Positions 60,574 to 64,000 of a stretch of 64,000 bases of DNA are shown here, piece by piece. Source of the stretch: Streptosporangium amethystogenes (GTDB lineage Bacteria; Actinomycetota; Actinomycetes; Streptosporangiales; Streptosporangiaceae); NCBI RefSeq assembly GCF_000721075.1, contig NZ_JOEQ01000006.1:124001-188000 (forward strand). Reading direction: 5' to 3'. A program made the translations under genes and the position numbers. How positions within the stretch are numbered: position 1 is the stretch's first letter; every line of letters starts with the position of its first letter. The notes below the pieces were generated by a model, which saw only the letters and a list, made by a program, of their open reading frames with translations, was not told where the DNA came from and made no database searches.

Positions 60574-61566
60574 TCAGGGGCGGACGGCTCCGACGAGGCG
60601 ACGGCCGTAGGCCGAGAGCGGGACGACCTTGACCACGTCGCCGGTCTGCGGAGCGTGCACGATCTGGCCGTTGCCCGCGTACATGCTGACGTGGCCCAGG
60701 CCCTCACTGAAGATGAGGTCGCCCGGCTGGAGGTCGTTCAGCGAGACCTTGCGGCTGGCGCCCCAGCTCCACTGCTCCCAGGTGGTACGGGGGAGGCTGA
60801 CTCCCCCGCTGCGCCAGGAGGCCTGGATCAGGCCCGAGCAGTCCCAGCCGCCGGGCCCCGTGCCGCCGTACTGGTAGGGCTTGCCGACCTGCGCGAAGGC
60901 GAACTGCAGGGCGGCGCGGGCGTTGCCCGAGGCGGGGCCGGTGTACTGGATCCCGCCGCTCTCGGGGTTGCCCGCCTTGAAGACGTTGAGTTCGCGCAGG
61001 AGCTTCGTCTGAGCCCTGACCATCTTGTCGGCCTTGGCCTTCTCCTTGGCCAGCTCGTCGCGCGTCTCGTCGGCCTCGCTCAGCGCGCCCTTGGCCAGGT
61101 TCGTGTTGAGCCGCAGCGCCTTGGTGGCCTCGTCGAAGGCGCTCAGCGACTGGGCCCGGGAGGCCGACATCTGGTCGACCGAGGCCAGGCCGCTCAGCAG
61201 CGCGCCGGGGTCGGCCTGGTAGACCATGCCTTCCCAGCTGTTGACCGCGCCGAACTGGTAGGTGCTGACCGCCATCGCGACGAGCTCCTTGCGCAGCCCG
61301 GCGACCTGCTCGCTCTGCCGGGCGAGCTCGCTGTTCAGCGTCACGTACTTCTTCTTGGCCCGCTTCCACTTCTCCGAGGCCTGGTTGTACTTCTCGACGA
61401 TCTGGTCGGCCTGCTCGTTGAGCTTCTCCAGCTTCTTCTTGGCCTGGGCGAGCGTCGGCTTCGGCTCCGCGGAGGCCCCGCTCACCGGCGCCATCAGCAG
61501 CGCGAGGGCGAGCCCGGCCGCCACCGGTATCCGAATGAGTCCAACCGGCATACCCGCCACGGCCAC
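60574..61566 (-). CDS. Secreted coiled-coil NlpC/P60 endopeptidase
   Basis: A 330-residue peptidoglycan hydrolase. A signal peptide covers about 1-33 (end SGASA). A long coiled coil follows (about 40-190: AKKKLEKLNEQADQ, EKWKRAKKKYVTLNSELARQ), then the NlpC/P60 domain with DCSG (C243), His in GHVSMYAG (H292) and HAPQTG. This layout resembles RipA/RipC, in which the coiled coil controls activity, often through an FtsX-type partner. GTG at 61566 has GGAGG 7 nt upstream. Confidence 0.93.
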   Translation of the reverse strand: MAVAGMPVGLIRIPVAAGLALALLMAPVSGASAEPKPTLAQAKKKLEKLNEQADQIVEKYNQASEKWKRAKKKYVTLNSELARQSEQVAGLRKELVAMAVSTYQFGAVNSWEGMVYQADPGALLSGLASVDQMSASRAQSLSAFDEATKALRLNTNLAKGALSEADETRDELAKEKAKADKMVRAQTKLLRELNVFKAGNPESGGIQYTGPASGNARAALQFAFAQVGKPYQYGGTGPGGWDCSGLIQASWRSGGVSLPRTTWEQWSWGASRKVSLNDLQPGDLIFSEGLGHVSMYAGNGQIVHAPQTGDVVKVVPLSAYGRRLVGAVRP

Positions 61567-61701
61567 GTCAACGCCTCCAGACTGCACAGACCTGCGGCGA
61601 ATAGTACAGAACAAGTAAGGTTTAGATCACCTTTTCACATGTTTCGCGCTATAGCCGCAGGTGGCAGTTCTGATACCCCGGGCGAGCACCGGGGTCGTCC
61701 T

Positions 61702-62331
61702 TCAGCAGTCGGCGACGCCGCAGATCTTGCCGGTCATCTTTCTGGCGTCGCGCAGCTGGGTGGCCCAGTCGCTCCGCGCGGGCTTGGAGTACTCCCCGGC
61801 CCAGAGATAGACCAGGACCGCGTTGCCCTTCCTGACCAGCACGCTCCGGTCACCGCCCACGCCCGCCTCCCCCCGGTAGTAGACCTGCCCGGAGATCTTC
61901 AGCGCCTCGTCTCCGAGCCCGGTCAGGCGCGCGGAGACGTAGCGGTAGGTGGAGCCTCCGCCGGTGTTGGAGCGGCAGGCGGTCAGGGCCGAGCGCACCT
62001 GGGCGACGGCTCCGGCGGCGGCCGCCTTCGAGCGGTACAGGATCACCTGCTCGACCTTCTGGAAGTCCGGGACGCTGGTGTAGGTCACCGTCCGCGCGGC
62101 CGTCCGGCCGGTTCTGGCCAGCGTGGCCCGGTCACACGGGTTGATCGCCAGCCGGACCTTGGCCGAGTTGCCGATCTTCCAGCTGCTCTCGGCGAGGGCG
62201 GGCTTCTTGGCCGCCTCCTTCTCATAGAGCAGGAAGCCCTTGGGAATGCCGGCCGCCGCGACCGCGGCGGGGGTGGCGACGGTCGCCCCGATGACCAGCA
62301 CGGCGACGGCGAGCGTTATGATCTTCTTCAT
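61702..62331 (-). CDS. Secreted protein, PknH-sensor-like domain
   Basis: A 209-residue exported protein. The signal peptide covers about 1-26 (KKIITLAVAVLVIGATVATP). The mature part has Cys near 66, 118, 203 and 209 (NPCDR, LTACRSN, ICGVADC) and a pattern (ILYRSKAAAAGAVAQVRSALTAC, ARLTGLGDEAL, VLVRKGNAVLVYL) seen in PknH-type extracellular sensor domains. The assignment is a weak resemblance, not certain. It sits 135 nt upstream of the NlpC/P60 gene on the same strand. Confidence 0.65.
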   Translation of the reverse strand: MKKIITLAVAVLVIGATVATPAAVAAAGIPKGFLLYEKEAAKKPALAESSWKIGNSAKVRLAINPCDRATLARTGRTAARTVTYTSVPDFQKVEQVILYRSKAAAAGAVAQVRSALTACRSNTGGGSTYRYVSARLTGLGDEALKISGQVYYRGEAGVGGDRSVLVRKGNAVLVYLWAGEYSKPARSDWATQLRDARKMTGKICGVADC

Positions 62332-62394
62332 CGAGTGCCCCTGGGGAGATCGAAATACCTTCCGGTAGTTCGATGCGCGATCACCGGGAAAGGT

Positions 62395-63717
62395 TCACGC
62401 CCGCCCCAGACGTCTGAGCAGAAGCAGTGAGGGGACCGGCCGGGCGCCCATCCTGCGGACCGACTCGGCCACCTCCCGATCAGAGGAGACCACCGCGACC
62501 GCGCGTCCCGTGGGCTCGGCGCGGACCAGCTGGCGGATCAGGTCGTCGGCGATCTGCCCCGGCGCGCTGAACATCACGCGCACCCCCCTGGGTGCCGACA
62601 CCGGGACCGGTCCGTTCAACTCGGCGCCGTCGAAAACGCAGGTCAGCTCGGTGCGGGTCTGCGCGTAGAGCGCGCCAAGGCCGGTGAGGAGGCGATTGCG
62701 CTGGTCGGCGAGGGTGAAGGTGCCGTAACCGGTCTTGGTCACGTTGTAGCCGTCGACGATCAGGTGGATCTGCGGCAGCGCGAGCAACTGGTCGAGCAGG
62801 GCGGGGTCGTCGTCGGCGAGCGCCCGCGCGGGAACCGCCTGGACCCCCTGCCTGCCCGGCGCCACCGAGGCCACCGAGTCGGCGGGACGGTGGATGCCGG
62901 AGGGCAGGGCGAGCTCCCTGCGGAGCCCCGCGGCGGCGTCCTGCAGGGCGTCGAGCAGCATGCGGACCTTGGTGTCCTCCACGCTGCGGCCCTCACGGGC
63001 CGCCCTGCGTGTCGACTCCAGCTGACGCTCGGTGTCGGCCAGCCGCTCACGCAGGCGGCGCAGCTCGCTCTCCACGCTGCTCCCCGCCGAGACCGCGGCG
63101 GTCTTCGCCTCCGCCGCCGCCTCCCAGGCGTCGGCGGCACGCGCCTCGGCCGCCCTGGCCCGCTCCCGGGCCTCGTGCAGCCTGCGGCGCAGGTCGGAGA
63201 CCTCCGAGCGCGAGGCCTTGAGCTGCTCGCGCAGCCGTTCGGACTCCTCCTTGGCCGCGCTCTTCTGGCCGGCCAGCTGCTCACGCAGCCGGGAGAGCGT
63301 CTGCTCCTGCGCGGAGCCCTCGGCGGCGGCGGCCGACCGCTCCAGGTCCGCGCGGGCCGCCTCCACCATGTCCGCCCAGCCGGGCGGCCGGGTCAGGTAG
63401 GCGGCCGCGGCCACCATGACGGGCTCGGCGGCGGGCGGGACCGCGCCCTCGGCGAGACTCGCGACCAGTTCCGGCCAGCTCACGGTCAGCGTCTCCGCGA
63501 CCAGCTCGCGGAACTTCTTGTCGGTCTCCAGTTGCGCGGCGATGGGCGCGCCGCCCAGCCTGGCGCGCCTGCGAGGGTCGAACTTGGCGATCCCCTTCAG
63601 CGGCGGCGGCACCGAGGCGGCGGGCATGGAGCCAAGGATCTGGGACGCCAGTTCCACGACGTGTAAGCGAACCTGCTCGGGTAACGGACGAGACAGGCCC
63701 TCTCCGGCTGAACTCAT
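62395..63717 (-). CDS. NYN-domain ribonuclease-like protein with coiled coil
   Basis: A 440-residue protein. The N-terminal helical domain (about 15-125) precedes a long coiled coil (about 125-265, rich in Arg/Glu/Ala). The C-terminal NYN (YacP-like PIN-fold) domain starts at LIVDGYNVTKTG (about 317-328) and continues with TCVFDGAE and VVSSDREVAESVRRMGA. YacP proteins are RNases related to RNA turnover. ATG at 63717 fits the family. It is coded just upstream of the secreted sensor-like gene. Confidence 0.88.
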   Translation of the reverse strand: MSSAGEGLSRPLPEQVRLHVVELASQILGSMPAASVPPPLKGIAKFDPRRRARLGGAPIAAQLETDKKFRELVAETLTVSWPELVASLAEGAVPPAAEPVMVAAAAYLTRPPGWADMVEAARADLERSAAAAEGSAQEQTLSRLREQLAGQKSAAKEESERLREQLKASRSEVSDLRRRLHEARERARAAEARAADAWEAAAEAKTAAVSAGSSVESELRRLRERLADTERQLESTRRAAREGRSVEDTKVRMLLDALQDAAAGLRRELALPSGIHRPADSVASVAPGRQGVQAVPARALADDDPALLDQLLALPQIHLIVDGYNVTKTGYGTFTLADQRNRLLTGLGALYAQTRTELTCVFDGAELNGPVPVSAPRGVRVMFSAPGQIADDLIRQLVRAEPTGRAVAVVSSDREVAESVRRMGARPVPSLLLLRRLGRA

Positions 63718-63825
63718 CGCGGCCCCTACTCGGATCGGTATTCACGTCAAGGGTACGGCTACCGCACCCTGACCCCGACCTGACCGTAAGGCGGACGGCG
63801 GCCGGCCCGGCCGTGAACTCTTTAT

Positions 63826-63841
63826 AGACAAGCGCTTGCTC
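63826..63841. promoter_or_regulatory. TetR-type operator candidate
   Basis: GACAAGCGCTTGCTC contains the perfect palindrome CAAGCGCTTG (63829-63838). Similar sites are known for TetR regulators of acyl-CoA genes. It lies near a -10-like TAGGTT (63843-63848) and 57 nt upstream of the partial gene below. Confidence 0.5.
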
Positions 63842-63895
63842 TTAGGTTACGACTGTGCGGATCACCTTGTGACGCACGCCACCCGGGAGAGCGCG

Positions 63896-64000
63896 ATGGA
63901 TCAGCAGCGCCGGCAAGCCGAGGATATGCGGACATCCACCCGCGACCTCGATGAGTTACACGAGCGGATGCGCTCGTGGCTCTCCGGCAGGGTGGGATCC
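63896..64000 (+). CDS. Phosphotransferase-like protein, N-terminal fragment
   Basis: The gene starts at ATG 63896 with GGGAG 6 nt upstream and leaves the window after 35 codons. The visible part includes STRDLDELHERMRSWLSG, which resembles the start of APH-type phosphotransferases linked to acyl-CoA dehydrogenase genes. No catalytic residue is visible, so the assignment is tentative. Confidence 0.45.
   Translation, partial: MDQQRRQAEDMRTSTRDLDELHERMRSWLSGRVGS

Overview
The window is GC-rich DNA with dense, short-spaced genes, many GTG and TTG starts, several likely leaderless promoters, a PASTA-type Ser/Thr kinase, a PimB-type phosphatidylinositol mannosyltransferase and c-di-AMP-riboswitch-controlled NlpC/P60 endopeptidases. 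This points to a filamentous actinobacterium. Streptosporangiaceae would fit, but that is inference; no rRNA or tRNA gene was seen to fix the taxon. No insertion sequence, CRISPR array or phage module was recognised.

Backbone. The edges and several internal blocks match, from memory, the conserved actinobacterial neighbourhood known in Mycobacterium tuberculosis as Rv2175c-Rv2190c: the Rv2175c-like regulator (1-139), a Ser/Thr kinase (3856-5793), a DAHP synthase (19058-20095), a PlsC acyltransferase (44352-45071), the ArsA-like ATPase/SRPBCC pair (50589-52226), fadD (53249-55042), pimB (55043-56167) and NlpC/P60 proteins (58675-61566). Between these lie accessory blocks.

Layout. 1-5800: regulator fragment, FAD oxidoreductase, a TPP-riboswitch-controlled thiO-thiS-thiG operon and the kinase. 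5880-14314: a minus-strand purine-to-allantoin-to-glyoxylate catabolic island (uraD, HIU hydrolase, uricase, two of the three xanthine-dehydrogenase-type subunits, 8-oxoguanine deaminase, glycerate kinase, allantoinase, allantoicase). 14561-24207: endonuclease IV, a LytS/LytTR two-component pair, a small molybdopterin oxidoreductase, DAHP synthase behind an aromatic-codon attenuator, ThiI, a second two-component pair and an MHYT protein. 24362-27729: phosphofructokinase with PPi-type signature residues and an upstream DasR-like operator, a lactonase, and a MarR-GNAT fusion with its own operators. 27787-37611: the most accessory part, with a truncated PhoX/DUF839 remnant, a 1112-residue pseudocaspase-KAP NTPase, a collagen-like protein, an HPP protein, a divergent DinB-like/AraC pair, a secreted five-module repeat protein and Dps. 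37736-44313: a MerR regulator translationally coupled to a VIT-VWA protein, homocysteine methyltransferase, and an esterase/LacI pair sharing operators. 44352-64000: lipid, cell-envelope and housekeeping genes.

How the genes work together. The purine block converts purine rings to urate, allantoin, ureidoglycolate and glyoxylate-derived glycerate, but the catalytic molybdenum subunit is absent from the cluster. The thi operon makes the thiazole part of thiamine under TPP feedback. DAHP synthase is probably attenuated by charged aromatic tRNAs. The pimB, fadD, plsC and NlpC/P60 genes act on lipids and the cell wall. The most novel-looking items are the pseudocaspase-KAP NTPase beside a truncated phosphatase gene, the aromatic leader peptide, the CTG-started NlpC/P60 gene under a c-di-AMP riboswitch, and the MerR/VIT-VWA pair.
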